Shown: positions 1 through 11,600 of the stretch, one piece after another
Numbering within the stretch: position 1 is the first letter of the stretch
How the letters are laid out: every line of letters starts with the position of its first letter
Source of the DNA: Nitzschia sp. DOCU1
Taxonomy: Eukaryota > Bacillariophyta > Bacillariophyceae > Bacillariales > Bacillariaceae
DNA length: 64,000 nucleotides
Assembly: GCA_951394045.1 (NCBI GenBank)
Contig: OX595993.1
Location: 1,240,001-1,304,000, forward strand
Reading direction: 5' to 3'
The notes under the pieces: generated by a model
What the model was told of the DNA's origin: nothing
The model's database searches: none
Seen by the model: the letters and a program-made list of their open reading frames with translations, nothing else
Program-made: the position numbers and the translations under genes

Positions 1-736
1 CTTCGTCATCAGAATCGATCACTGAGGTATCTCCAGGATGTCCAACGGGTAGAATTACTGTGGACTCCTTGTCTTCCTCGATGGTAAACTGGTGGAACTT
101 GCTTCGCGGGTTGACATTCTCAATGCCATCCCCTCTCTCCATGGATGCCATCATTTCCAAATTTCCCTTTGTAAGCTTTGCAGGCTGTTTGGAAAAGAAG
201 TCAGAAGGGTCACTGTGTACGGTATGGAATGCCGTATTTGTGGTCGACGCAGTGTGTCTGGTGCAAGACGTATGCCGTGACAAACTTTCATCGACAGACT
301 CGTCACCGAGCATTGCTTGATTTGAGCTTTCATGAAAATTTGTACCAAACGGATCAATAAAAGAATTCAGATGATCTTTTCTAACCTTCTTGATCCTTGT
401 TGCGTTTGTGCGTGCAGAACCTCTGTCACGGGCCGAGGGCTTGATGGTAATGCTGCTTAAGTCACGCTTCTTGCTGCGAGATTGCTCAAATACTGCCTTC
501 TTTTTCTCAAGAAGAATTTCACGTTTATAGTCGTGGGTCTCGCTCTCAATAGAAAAGGCCCGGTTGATGGCATTGTTGATATCGCTTCCTTCATCGTCAC
601 CATCGAGCCTTTCGAACTGGGTATTCCTGGGGCGCCATTTTGCATCCTGACTTCGGTCTTTGTTCGAGGCAAAGATCGACCCGGCAAGTTGCCGAACGAT
701 ACCTTTTTTCTCGTAGGTTGTCTTCTTTCGTGCCAT
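1..736 (-). CDS. Hypothetical basic protein, 3' part cut off by the window edge
   Basis: Reading leftwards from an ATG at 736 the minus strand stays open for 245 codons and leaves the window without a stop. The product starts with a basic stretch (MARKKTTYEKKG), is rich in Ser, Asp, Arg and Lys, and contains a Lys/Arg-rich middle (TNATRIKKVRKDH) that could be a nuclear-localisation signal. I see no recognisable domain, signal peptide or membrane segment and do not know the family. A competing minus-strand frame (457-927) is shorter and has no better start. Support is only the long open frame, the ATG start and protein-like composition, so the call is tentative. Confidence 0.5.
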   Translation of the reverse strand, partial: MARKKTTYEKKGIVRQLAGSIFASNKDRSQDAKWRPRNTQFERLDGDDEGSDINNAINRAFSIESETHDYKREILLEKKKAVFEQSRSKKRDLSSITIKPSARDRGSARTNATRIKKVRKDHLNSFIDPFGTNFHESSNQAMLGDESVDESLSRHTSCTRHTASTTNTAFHTVHSDPSDFFSKQPAKLTKGNLEMMASMERGDGIENVNPRSKFHQFTIEEDKESTVILPVGHPGDTSVIDSDDE

Positions 737-1279
737 TGTTTCTGGTTGTTGGGGAACAAACAAGTTATAACTGGATGGGTTGTGGATGGGTTGTTGAAAA
801 ATGTGACTTCTTCGCAGAAATTGTGAGCGATGGTGGCTCCCCGCGATACACATGGAAACGGTATCCAGTCGGACTGCCTCTTCGAGCATGCGGGCACGGT
901 ACTTAACAAATAACACATGTTCGTCACGCGCCCGCATAGTTCGAACTTGGTTAATTATGGATGGCTGATTTTCTTCCTTCCCCACTTGAGCGTGTGCTCA
1001 GTCGGGGGAGTCAGTCGTATTGCGCGAATTCTTCTCCCACCGGTAGTAGCGCAGCCATCCATCCATACCTGGTATAGCACAACAACATCCTGTCTGCCTA
1101 AGCACTACCAAGCAAAGTGGTGCTTTATCAAAATCAAAATTGTGCTTTATCTTTAAAAAATTGGACCTTATACTTTCTCCTGGAGCTTGATCTTAAAAAT
1201 GATGGTGTTGTGAGACGAGTTTAGCCTCGTAGTTTTTGGTGGTGCTGGGGGTCATCATCGCTCATTCTTCGAAGGTCGC
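737..1279. other. Intergenic region
   Basis: Holds the upstream flank of the truncated minus-strand gene and the downstream flank of the TPR-like gene. AT-rich near 1130-1200. I see no convincing gene, RNA or repeat. Confidence 0.5.
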
Positions 1280-1945
1280 TCAAGCGGCCGCAGCTGAATG
1301 CGAGTGCTTAAAGGCGATGTGAACAACATTGGCAAAGAATCCTTCAAATGTTGAACTTGACTCAGAATCTTCAGTGTCGACTTCTAGAACTGCACCCCAA
1401 AGTAGGCCGCAAATGCGTTCCGCCTCCTCCATGTTGTGTAGCTTGGCATGAACGTGCACAAGGTTGTTAAGTGTTGCCAATGCAAGGAAATGGTCGCCAT
1501 CTAACGCTTGAATAGCAAGACGGTATGAGTGTTCATATAATTGAGCAACCGCGGCGAAAGCTGCTTGTGATGGGCTTGAGATGGCTTTCATGTGGTGCGT
1601 CAGTGCCAGGTTGAAAAGAACTGATGCTGAAATGCGGTTCAATGACGGCCCCTTGTTGTCTTGAATTGAGACGTCGATTCGCTCTGCTTGAATGTAAACG
1701 AGGAAGCTGCTTCCTTCGACCGATGTAATATCGGAATACCACATATTTGGCGAAATGCGTCTCCTCATATCTTTGGCAAAGTTCGTGCTCCCCGGGGCCT
1801 CTTCTGCTGGTGCTGGAGGATCGACTTTGAGAAGTTCTCGAGTCGCCTTGAGAGTCTCCTTGAAGGTGGCAGCGGCATCTCCCAGTCTGCCACTGTCCAA
1901 TAGATCAGCGCCGTAGTTGTTCAATGCAACTAGATTCGTTGTCAT
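1280..1945 (-). CDS. TPR-like protein
   Basis: A complete 221-residue frame with ATG at 1945. The N-terminus (NNYGADLLDSGRLGDAAATF) is a good tetratricopeptide helix pair. A second helical region near residues 110-190 (SVLFNLALTHHMKA, LATLNNLVHVHAKL, MEEAERICGLLW) also reads as TPR-like: small and aromatic residues recur at about 34-residue spacing. Diatom genomes carry many short proteins of this kind beginning with similar MTTN-type sequences; their role is unknown and protein binding is only inferred from the fold. No signal peptide or membrane segment. Single exon, ending in an Ala run (SAAAA). Confidence 0.75.
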   Translation of the reverse strand: MTTNLVALNNYGADLLDSGRLGDAAATFKETLKATRELLKVDPPAPAEEAPGSTNFAKDMRRRISPNMWYSDITSVEGSSFLVYIQAERIDVSIQDNKGPSLNRISASVLFNLALTHHMKAISSPSQAAFAAVAQLYEHSYRLAIQALDGDHFLALATLNNLVHVHAKLHNMEEAERICGLLWGAVLEVDTEDSESSSTFEGFFANVVHIAFKHSHSAAAA

Positions 1946-3711
1946 TATGGCAGAGTGTTGTTTTATGATTGTCTTTTTCTTGTTCCTTTTTAACTTTGGC
2001 CACTACCGGTAATTTTGTGGCGAGGGGGATGTGCTGTTTTTTTGGTCTACACATACCCCAATCATACTGCTTTCATGGTATGATATCGTACGAGATCACG
2101 GTTAGGTCCTTGATTCGAACACAGCCATCCAGACTAAACGACGGCGTACTCCGACTTCCGGAAGATCTGGTATCTGTTTTCATCTGGTGGTAGCCTGTTA
2201 CACGACGCGGAAACTCACGTATGCTAGCAGCGTTAGCACCTGTGTGGTCCTTAAATAAAGCTCTCCATGATTCTGGGAAGGAACTCAGTTAGCCAACAAC
2301 TTCCGCATTTCAACTGGAAGAATCGAATCAAGTTGGATGGGAAGGTTCTAATGACATTTTTACCATCTCACAACCTAATCTTCTTGTAAAGTGGTGCAAA
2401 GGGCTCTAATCGGAAAGGGAACGCTTTCACTCAGAGTCATTAATTGTGTTTTGGTCAAATACGACCGAAAAGCAATAGGGATGGAGAGAGAGAGCGAAAG
2501 GATAGGCACAACATTTATTGTCGCGTCGCCGCGGTCTGATGTGGGACTGCACATTCTGTTGGTGATGGGAAACTTTGACAAGTGACGCGTTCGGATTTTT
2601 GCCTGCGAACCTAGATACTGGTATTAATATGCAAGGCCCAAAATTCCACCCATGTGGTACTTTTTGTACCAAAATTCCATTTCCCCGTATGTAGGAATAC
2701 CGATACCGTCATTGGAGTTTGTGGATTTCTCATGGTGTTGACGTGGCAAATCCACTGCGGAGTGGACAGGAATCGTGGAGTTTAGGGGCCAAAAATTCCA
2801 CAATACGATCCGCAATACCAAATTCCGCTCTCGCACACGTGTGTTTGAGAATGACAAAACCGCAACAACAAACTATGACAACACCAATGCATCTTGCTCA
2901 TGTGCCAATCCGGACTGCAAACCTGGGGCACTTGCACAGCAAATCAAATGCACCCATCGGCATGATTTGATTGTACGCCTTGCAAATCAAGAGGTTTTAG
3001 ATTTGCACCAAACGAGTTGCTGGAAGGCGCCCCCACCCCAATCAAGTACTTCGGGCTGAAGGATTGCATCAACAATCAACCTGCTGCTGCTGGGAGAAAC
3101 GATTATGACGATGATTCATCTGACGATGACAATGGTCCTACAAATGGAGTTGACCCCCAAACTATAGATGGGTCAAGAACAAATTGCCAACAACAATGGG
3201 CAGTTAGCTTTAAAGAAGTAAGGAGCATGAATGCCTTGGCCAGTACGACAGCGGTGCCAATGATTTGTTGCGATCCAAAGAAAAATCACAGACAAGGAAG
3301 ACCAGGCAAGAAGAAAAGTGCAATATTTTATTGGAGACTGCGAAGCTCTATGGACAAGACCATGGCCCAAGCAGCCATTAATATTGCTCAATGTGGCTGT
3401 AAGGGGGATACTGCTGTTGCTGCCATGCAATAAGAAAGATGACAGATGGTTGGCAGCAGGAAAGAAAAAGGAATTGTAGAGTTTGCAAACTAAGAGTAGA
3501 ATTTAACATCCTACTACTAGGTACTAAAATTTAGAGTTAAAGCAGCGCTAGCAGCAGACGCGACATGATGGAATAGACGAGTTCTTCTTTCCTTGTTGCC
3601 AGCTATCAGTAGCAAGCATGTACACCAAATTACTTTACTGTGTAGAGAATAGAGTGAACAGTACAATACCTGTCAGAAATAGCTACTGTAGCTACCTAGC
3701 TAGAGAATGGT
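1946..3711. other. Gene-poor intergenic DNA
   Basis: No gene I can defend. Short plus-strand frames at 2775-3059 and 3017-3433 overlap in different frames; the second is Asp-rich then basic and could be the remains of a broken gene, but nothing in it is recognisable. The stretch 2630-2830 repeats the word AAATTCCA several times without forming a clear element. The palindrome TACCGGTA occurs at 2005-2012. Confidence 0.4.
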
Positions 3712-3728
3712 ATGGTGTCGGCTATCCA
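3712..3728. repeat. Left target-site duplication of SINE-like element
   Basis: The 17 bases ATGGTGTCGGCTATCCA here are repeated exactly at 4119-4135. The final A merges with the adjoining A-tract, so the duplication is 16 or 17 bp. Long direct repeats of this kind are the usual footprint of LINE-machinery insertion. Confidence 0.85.
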
Positions 3729-4118
3729 AAAAAAAAAAAAAAACCCAAGCCTATTTGTTAACCGATTAGATGTTGGAAATGAGCTACCTAGTTATGCTAG
3801 TCCAGCCCCCTGAATCACAACGGACGGGTGGCACCCACCCGCCGCTCATCAGACATACATACCCGGTGCGGGCACCCGCGAAAGAGCGCGCGCACTCGTG
3901 TTGCTTAGCACCCCCGAAACGACATGGAGATAAGCCCCGCACGAAAAACCCCTCAACCCAGGGAAGGGAACAACAGAGGTGGAAAGTTACGAAGCCGACA
4001 CACCCGGCTCAACCGGCGTAACGCAATTTGGGAAAGACAAGGCCCTATGCCGGGAATCGAACCCGGCGCCTCTCCACAGTTAGCTTACCATGTGCCAACT
4101 AAACTACACTGGACCTCC
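3729..4118 (-). mobile_element. tRNA-derived SINE-like retroposon with T-tail
   Basis: About 390 bp inserted between perfect 17-bp direct repeats. Read on the minus strand it starts at 4118 with a tRNA-like head holding matches to both internal Pol III promoter boxes, continues through a roughly 300-bp unrelated body, and ends in a run of 15-16 T (A-tract 3728-3743 on the plus strand) abutting the left duplication. Order and termini fit a short interspersed element mobilised in trans; T-rich tails are known from some plant SINEs such as p-SINE1. No protein is encoded. The intact duplication suggests a fairly recent insertion. Whether other copies exist cannot be seen from this window. Confidence 0.75.
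4053..4106 (-). promoter_or_regulatory. Internal Pol III promoter (A and B boxes) in tRNA-like head
   Basis: On the minus strand the A box reads TAGTTTAGTTGG (4106-4095) and the B box GGTTCGATTCC (4063-4053), 31 bp apart, both close to the eukaryotic tRNA consensus. The B box sits in a perfect 5-bp T-arm (CCGGG/CCCGG). The acceptor pairing (GGTCC with GGGCC) is displaced by extra bases and the anticodon arm does not fold properly. This therefore looks like a SINE head and not a working tRNA gene. Confidence 0.7.
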
Positions 4119-4135
4119 ATGGTGTCGGCTATCCA
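4119..4135. repeat. Right target-site duplication of SINE-like element
   Basis: Exact copy of 3712-3728. It directly follows the tRNA-like head, so the insertion boundaries are sharp on both sides. Confidence 0.85.
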
Positions 4136-5139
4136 GTTGATCAACACGCAATTTTGCGCCGACTCCTTGGCTTTGAGTGGTGGCAACGCCGTTTGACTGA
4201 TGCAAACCCTTCCAACATAGATGATCGTTTGTTACACGGGATTGTGTGTGGAATTTTGTGTGGAGTATTTTGAGTCTATTTTCATGATAATCTGGTCCCC
4301 GGAAATTCTCTTTCAGATTGGTGGTTCGCCACGAGCCAAGCAATCTTCCTGCGGCTATGACTAGAGAGGAAAGAATGTAGACAGGAACTAGTAGGGCCCT
4401 GTCTTGATATGCGGCTGCCATGACGTCCTAAGACGATGACAACGTATGGGGTCGGTCGTGGTAGGAACATGGTGGTGGCAGCTACTACACTGGTTGCCAG
4501 CAATCGTCAAGTGATTTGTTTCCCGCCGGCGGAATCCTCACAAGTCTCTACCCATACTATATTAATTCTAGATGACGAATTATATCTAGAAAGAAGTTAT
4601 TACCGCATACTGTTATCTCGCCCAACAAGAAGACGATTCTTCTTCTTCTGATGCTTCTTGCTGCTGCTTCGTTGAGTGGAATTCAAGTGTTGGTGTCATG
4701 CTACTAGTCTTTGGAAAGCTGAAAGAGTGAATTTTCATTATCGCAGCAGCCAGATCCTTGATAGCACCAGCTTTCGATGCGTGCGGCGCTTGTTGTTCGT
4801 GGTAATTGTTGGTTCTTCCCACCAGCACCCAAGAACAAGAAGTGAATACAGGGAAGGGAGGAAATGTGAAACAGATGAAAAGGATGTAGAGCTATGCTTC
4901 GGAGTGGTGTGAATACAGGCCTCTCTCTCTCTTGTCATACTCTTGCGATATCATCTTCGTGCGGATGGAAGTCGTGATGGATGATGCTTGCTATTTTGAC
5001 TGGCTCCATCGCATTGGCATCAACCACTCGTCTGCTCGCTTGGGTCATTCTTTGAATTTGAGTCTCATTAGTCGAATAATCGCTTTCACGACCGCGCCGG
5101 CCGGCCGCGAGCGAATGTGCGCGCGCGCCGCGTCCAATC

Positions 5140-5172
5140 AGGATCATGTATGATGGTATGTACAATACATGA
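5140..5172. repeat. 10-bp perfect inverted repeat
   Basis: GATCATGTAT (5140-5149) and its exact complement ATACATGATC (5163-5172) are separated by 13 bases. It could be a dimeric regulator site or just a hairpin; position about 0.5 kb upstream of the giant gene is the only context. Confidence 0.6.
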
Positions 5173-5486
5173 TCATTCTGTTATTAGGAAAATCTCTACG
5201 GTTATTCGGCGGCTAATTGTATCATGTGCCGATTTTGTCGTTTCGACGTCGCATCTATTTTTGTCGAACGGAACACGACCCAAATTTTTTTCTTACATCA
5301 TCGATTTGAAGCGGCAGTCGACTCGACTCAGTCGTCGCCATGACAATGGCCCTTTCTCGTTCGTATCGTTCGCGTCTTTTTCGTAAGTCCAACCGCTTCG
5401 AACAACGACTACATTCCAAACAATCTCAAGGTTGAGACCCCCTGAAAGGCCTCGTTATCCCTCTCAAGATAATAGAGCCGCCATAA

Positions 5487-5499
5487 CCCCCCCCCCCCC
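5487..5499. repeat. C13 homopolymer
   Basis: Thirteen consecutive C in the likely leader or promoter of the giant gene, about 190 bp before its ATG. Such runs are prone to length change and sequencing error. Confidence 0.9.
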
Positions 5500-5685
5500 A
5501 GCACTAGTTAAAAAGCTGTGGCATCTCCTTTGTTGTGGTGAAAACGGAGGCCGTATCGAGTTTTAAATTAAAACACTCGGAAAGGGCGTTCGTGAAGAAT
5601 TAACTGCCCAGAGCATCAATCACATTTACATTTGACGCTCCGTTCATTCCTGCATCTGACGATTTGAGGCGTCCGCGGCTAAAAG

Positions 5686-8600
5686 ATGCCAGGAAATGAT
5701 GACCCACCCTTGGTGCTGCAGAATATGTCGGCCGTGTCGAGACAAGTAGCAGTGGCGGGCGAGAAGAAGCAGGGCGGTTGGGGATGGCTTGGCTGGAACA
5801 AGAATAACGACACCGTGGCCCCAGAGCCCCAGAGCAGAGTCAGCGAAATCAAAATCACCAAGGCACCCCAGGCTCCCACTACAGCAGCGCCCCCACCCAA
5901 GCCCATCGGGGCTATGGCTTCCATGTTGGGTTCCAGCAAACCCCAATCTCCTCCGACAAAAAATGAACCGCAGCGCAGAATCAGTGAAATCAAAATCACC
6001 AAGGCTCCCCAGGCTCCCACTACAGCAGCGCCTCCGCCCACGTCCATTGCGGCTCTAGCCTCCATGGTGGGTTCCAGTAAACCCCAATCTCCTCCTACAA
6101 AAACGGAACAATCGACGGATTCTACCAAGTCCACCACACGACAATCCCAGACGACTGCTAGCAAGTCGTTATCATTTACTATCCCCAAATCATCCCCAAA
6201 TGCTAGAATATCCTCTTCATCTCAACGGCGGAGCCATACACTTGGCAAGGAAGAAGAGTTCCTCCTCGAAATGCGCGAGAAACGAAAAGGCCCCGACGAG
6301 GAAGACCCCTTTACATGGTACGAAGACGATTTATTACAGCGTCAGACGGACTTGAACGAGGACGAAACATATGCTTTGGAGCTACTGGATCGACGGCGAA
6401 AGTTTGGGGCAAGCAACTTGTCGCCTGAAGAAGTAGAGGATCTAGATATGCTGGTGTTGGATCGTCAAGAGGCCATCCACGAAGAGGAAGAAATGTCGGA
6501 AATTTTGGATCGCAAAGATCATGGGGAACCTTACAATAAGGACCGTCTGTATCATCTTGAATTGCTTGCCAAGCGGCGGCAGAATTTGGGCCAAGGTCTG
6601 ACGGAAGAAGCGGAAGCTGCTCTGAAAATGCTCGAGGAAGTCTGGTTGGAGGCTTTGGCAGACCGAGAAGAGTTAAATTCACTCTTGGATCACAGGGACA
6701 ATGGGGAAGAAGTCAACGAAGCTAGAATTTATGAGCTTGAGTTGCTCGAACGCAAGCGACTAGGGGAAACTGACTTCACCAAAGCAGAGCAACGCGATTT
6801 GGAATTTTTGGAACGGAAGAGACTGGATGTCCAACTTGACCTGGAAGAATATCGCGAACTTCTCCAACTGCGAGAAAGCGGTGAACCTGTCGATGAAGAT
6901 CGGTTTTATATCCTCGAGCTGGTCGACAAGCGGCATCATAACGAGGAGCTGACGGAAGTAGAAGTGCAAGATTTGGCCGACTATGATGTAGCGCGGAACG
7001 AACAGCACCTCGATCGGATTGAGTACGAAGCTTTGATTGAAGCCAAGCAAACTGGTGCTACGTATGATGAGGATCGCTTGCGCTTTCTAGAACTTTTGGA
7101 GAAAAAGCGACAAAATCAGAGTCTTAGTGAGGAGGAAGCTGACGAGCTCGATTTTAAGCTGTGGGAGCGTGATCAAGCTCAGCGCGATGCAGAAGAGCTC
7201 GCAGAGCTTTTGGACAAGAAATTGACTGGTGAGGATTTCGATGAGGATCGTTTGTATCTTTTGGACCTTGTGGATCAAAAGCGCGAGGGTGAGAATCTTT
7301 CGACTGGGGAATTGGAAGAGCTGGAGCAGTTCCAGGAGACCCGCCGCAATGATTATTTGGACGCCCGGGAGCTCAATCGACTTTTGGATCGACTGGATCG
7401 TGGTGAGTCGGTTGATGAAGATCGGCTTTACGAGCTCCAACTTCGAGAAAAGGAGCGCCTGGGAGATCCCCTTACGGACGAAGAATTGGCGGATTTGGAT
7501 CTGTTTGACAAGGCGAAGCAGGCAGCTTTGGCTGGAAATCAAAAGGGTAAATCGGTTTCACTTAGGACTGATGGTCACATGGACGATGACAGCAATGATG
7601 AAAATTGGGGCAACTTCAGCCTCGGCTCGCAAGATTTGAAGGATATCAAGCGCCTCCACAAAGAGCTTGAGAAGGAAGGACTGCCCCGTACCATTAAAAT
7701 CCACGACCGCGATCATGAGAACATGCACAGCCACAGCTCACGAATGAGCGTCGCAAGCATCGGTGACGACTCCTACATTCAAGACTTGCTTGCCCAGAGA
7801 GACCGAAGAGAAGAAGACCGACGGGAAGAGACTTTGGAAGAAGCATTGGAACTCTATCAAGTCGCCCTGAAAGAGAAAAATCTGAAGGAGAGCGAACAGC
7901 TTTTCATGATGATTTTCAATGAGCTATTGAAAGAAAGCAGCGAGAAGGCAAAAGAAGCAGACAGAAAACAAGACGAGCTAATCGAGCGAGAAATCAGGCT
8001 GGCGGAGCTTCGAAGGGCGCAGAAGGACGAGGAGACTGAACCCGACCAACTCAAAGCCGAGGAAGAGGCCGCCGATGCTGCTCAGATCACGGCCGAGGCC
8101 GCTCGAGTCCAAGCGGTACAAGAGGCGGCCGACTCCGCTCGGATCAAAGCTGAACAAATAGCTGCCGAAGCCGTTCGAGTCCAGGCAGAGCAAGAGGCGG
8201 CCGAGGCCGCTGGGATCAGAGCTGAAAAAGAAGCTGCGGAGGCCGCTCGGATCAAAGCCGAACAAGAAGCTGCTGAAGCCGCTCGAGTCCAGGCGGAGCG
8301 AGAGGCAGCCGACGCCGCTCGGATCAAAGCTGCACAAGAAGCTGCCGAAGCCGCTCGAGTCAAGGCGGAGCAAGAGGCTGCCGAAGCCGCCCGGATCAAA
8401 GCTGAACAAGAAGCTGCCGAAGCTGCTCGGGTGACAGCTGAACGACTGATGCTAGATATTGGTGATGTCCCAAAGAGTCAAATCGAATCGGATAGCGCAC
8501 GCATAGAACAAGAGGAACTTGATGAGCTCAATGGCCTCTACGACCAGCGAGATCGCGGTGAAGAGATAAATGAGGATCTGTTGTACGAACTTGAGCTCTT

Positions 8601-11600
8601 CGATCGCCAGCGTCAAGGCGAAGAGCTAAACGATGAAGAACAGGAAGACCTCCAGTTCTTCACGAAGCAACGTCTGCTGTATAACCGCTTCAAGGTTGAG
8701 TTAGACTCGTTGAGGACCAAGCAAGCAAATGGGGATACCATAGATGAGGATCGATTGTACCTACTAGAACTTGCGGATAAGAAGCGCCGTTGGGATGATC
8801 TCTCAGTTGACGAGCTTGATGCTTTGGAGGAATTTATTGTCGAGGAAGAAGAGAAGCAGGAACATTCCGCGTTTGAGCCTGTCTTTCGAGAGAAACCACC
8901 CGCAGGTATATCGCCTGAGGAAGCACTGCCACTTTTTCGTGAGGATTACGAAACGATGAAGGGTGCAGGGGCCCAAGACGGATCGATTGCTCTCAGTGAT
9001 CAGCTCACAGAGGTACATCTAATTGACAAGGATTATGATGAAAAACTGGAACAGATGGAACTTGATGAGCTCAATGATTTGTACGATCGTCAGGATCGTG
9101 GAGAGGTAATCAATGAGGACCGGTTATACGAACTGGAGCTCTTCGATCGTCGCCGACAAGGGGAGGAGCTGAATGATGAAGAACAGAAAGACTTAGATTT
9201 CTTCAGTATCCAACGAAATTTGTTCGCTCGCTTCAAACGCGAGTTGGACTCCCTCAGACAGAGGTCCACCGACGGTGAATCTATCGACGGTCACCGTTTG
9301 TATCTTCTTGAGATTGCAGATAGGAAGCGTCGTGGCGAGGAACTTTCCTCGGACGAACTTGACGATTTGGAAGAGTTCGTTGTTGAAGAGGAGAAAATAC
9401 AATCCAATGAGGCGTCAATGGGCCCTCTCACTGACGCTGCAGATAATGGTGTCGGGGAAACAAAAGCTGATCAAGAGGCCATCGAAGCTGCTCGAATCGC
9501 AAATGAACGGCTAGTGCTGGAAGTTGGTGATGGCCTTCATACCGAATTCGAGTTGAATGGCGCACGCATGGATCAAGAGGAACTTGATGAACTCAATGAC
9601 CTCTACGACCGACAAGATCGCGGTGAAGAGATCGACGAGGATCGGTTGTACGAACTTGAGCTCTTCGATCGCCAGCGTCAGGGCGAAGAGCTAAACGATG
9701 AAGAACAGGAAGACCTCCAGTTCTTCACGAAGCAACGTCTGCTGTATAACCGCTTCAAGGTTGAGTTAGATTCGTTGAGGACCAAGCAAGCAAATGGGGA
9801 TACCATAGATGAGGATCGATTGTACCTACTAGAACTTGCCGACAAGAGGCGCCGAAGGGAGGATCTTTCGGTTGACGAGCTTGATGCTTTGGAGGAATTT
9901 ATTGTCGAGGAAGAAGAGAAGCAGGAACATTCCGCGTTTGAGCTTATCAGTGGAGAGAAAGCACGCGAAGATGTATCGCCCGACGAAGCACACCCTCCCA
10001 TTGGTGACACTGAAGCCGCTCGTCTCAAAGCTGAACAAGAGGCCGCTGAAGCAGATCGCATCATCGCGGAACAAGAAGCCGCTGAAACTGCTCGTATCCT
10101 GGCAAAACAAGAGGCTGCCGAAGCCGCTCGGATCAAAGCCGACGAAGAAGCCGCCGAAACTGCTCGTATCCTTGCAGAACAAGAGGCTGCCGAAGCCGCT
10201 CGGATCAAAGCTGAACAAGAAGCTGCTGAAGCCGCTCGTATCCTGGCAGAGCAAGAGGCTGCCGAAGATGCTCGCATCAAAGCCGACGAAGAAGCCGCCG
10301 AAACTGCTCGCATGCTTGCAGAACAAGAGGCTGCTCGGATCAAAGCCGAACGAGAAGCTGCTGAAGCCGCTCGAGTCCAGGCGGAGCAAGAGGCTGCCGA
10401 AGCCACTCGTCGCAAAGTGGAACAAGAGACTGTCGAAGCTGCTCGAATCGCAAATGAACGGCTAGTGCTGGAAGTTGGTGATGGCCTTCATACCGAATTC
10501 GAGTTGAATGGCGCACGCATGGATCAAGAGGAACTTGATGAACTCAATGACCTCTACGACCGACAAGATCGCGGTGAAGAGATCGACGAGGATCGGTTGT
10601 ACGAACTTGAGCTCTTCGATCGCCAGCGTCAGGGCGAAGAGCTAAACGATGAAGAACAGGAAGACCTCCAGTTCTTCACGAAGCAACGTCTGCTGTATAA
10701 CCGCTTCAAGGTTGAGTTAGACTCGTTGAGGACCAAGCAAGCAAATGGGGATACCATAGATGAGGATCGATTGTACCTACTAGAACTTGCCGACAAGAGG
10801 CGCCGAAGGGAGGATCTTTCGGTTGACGAGCTTGATGCTTTGGAGGAATTTATTGTCGAGGAAGAAGAGAAGCAGGAACATTCCGCGTTTGAGCTTATCA
10901 GTGGAGAGAAAGCACGCGAAGATGTATCGCCCGACGAAGCACACCCTCCCATTGGTGACACTGAAGCCGCTCGTCTCAAAGCTGAACAAGAGGCCGCTGA
11001 AGCAGATCGCATCATCGCGGAACAAGAAGCCGCTGAAACTGCTCGTATCCTGGCAGAACAAGAGGCTGCCGAAGCTGCTCGGATCAAAGCCGACGAAGAA
11101 GCCGCCGAAACTGCTCGTATCCTTGCAGAACAAGAGGCTGTTGAAGCCGAAGAAAAAGCCGCTGAAACTGCTTGCATCCTTGCAGAACAAGAGGCTGTTG
11201 AAGCCGAAGAAAAAGCCGCTGAAACTGCTTGCATCCTTGCAGAACAAGAGGCTGTTGAAGCCGAAGAAAAAGCCGCTGAAACTGCTTGCATCCTTGCAGA
11301 ACAAGGGGCTTCCGAAGCCGAGGAAGTGAAGATTGATCCTGCTGAGGATAAAGGACAGCATATCGGCATCGAAGAGCCACTCGACTCTCAAGCGCAACAA
11401 GATCTTGACGAACTTGCCGAGTTATACGAGAAACAAGAGCTTGGATTAAAGTTTGATGAAGATCGTCTTTACGAGCTTGAATTGCGTGACCGTCAAAGGC
11501 AGGGAGAAGTTCTGAATGATCGCGAATTGGATGACCTCGAGCTCTTCCACAGACGAGGGATCATGTACAATCGCCTTGGCTCTGAGTACCAAGTATTACT

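Larger units (their letters stand above)
4136..5685. other. Intergenic region upstream of the giant gene
   Basis: No gene recognised on either strand; the frames present are short and mutually overlapping. It contains a CT-rich patch near 4620-4670, a GC-rich patch of GCCGGCC and GCGC words near 5095-5130, a 10-bp inverted repeat (5140-5172) and a C13 tract (5487-5499). The last few hundred bases must contain the promoter and leader of the gene starting at 5686. Confidence 0.5.

Noticed and set aside
2775..3433. Two overlapping plus-strand frames as one frameshifted gene
   Set aside because: Asp-rich and basic parts look protein-like, but no family or convincing join is visible; left as intergenic.
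4041..4118. Functional tRNA gene on the minus strand
   Set aside because: A and B boxes and the T-arm are good, but acceptor pairing is displaced and the anticodon arm does not form. The stretch is the head of a longer inserted element between target duplications.
9482..11304. CRISPR-like or satellite array
   Set aside because: The repeats are coding, in frame, without regular unique spacers, and belong to a eukaryotic protein gene.
7857..11400. Long minus-strand frames opposite the giant gene, Ala/Ser-rich (for example 9678-10415 and 10629-11369)
   Set aside because: They mirror the repetitive Ala/Glu codons of the plus-strand frame. Composition follows from the complement of GCT/GAA codons and there are no independent features.
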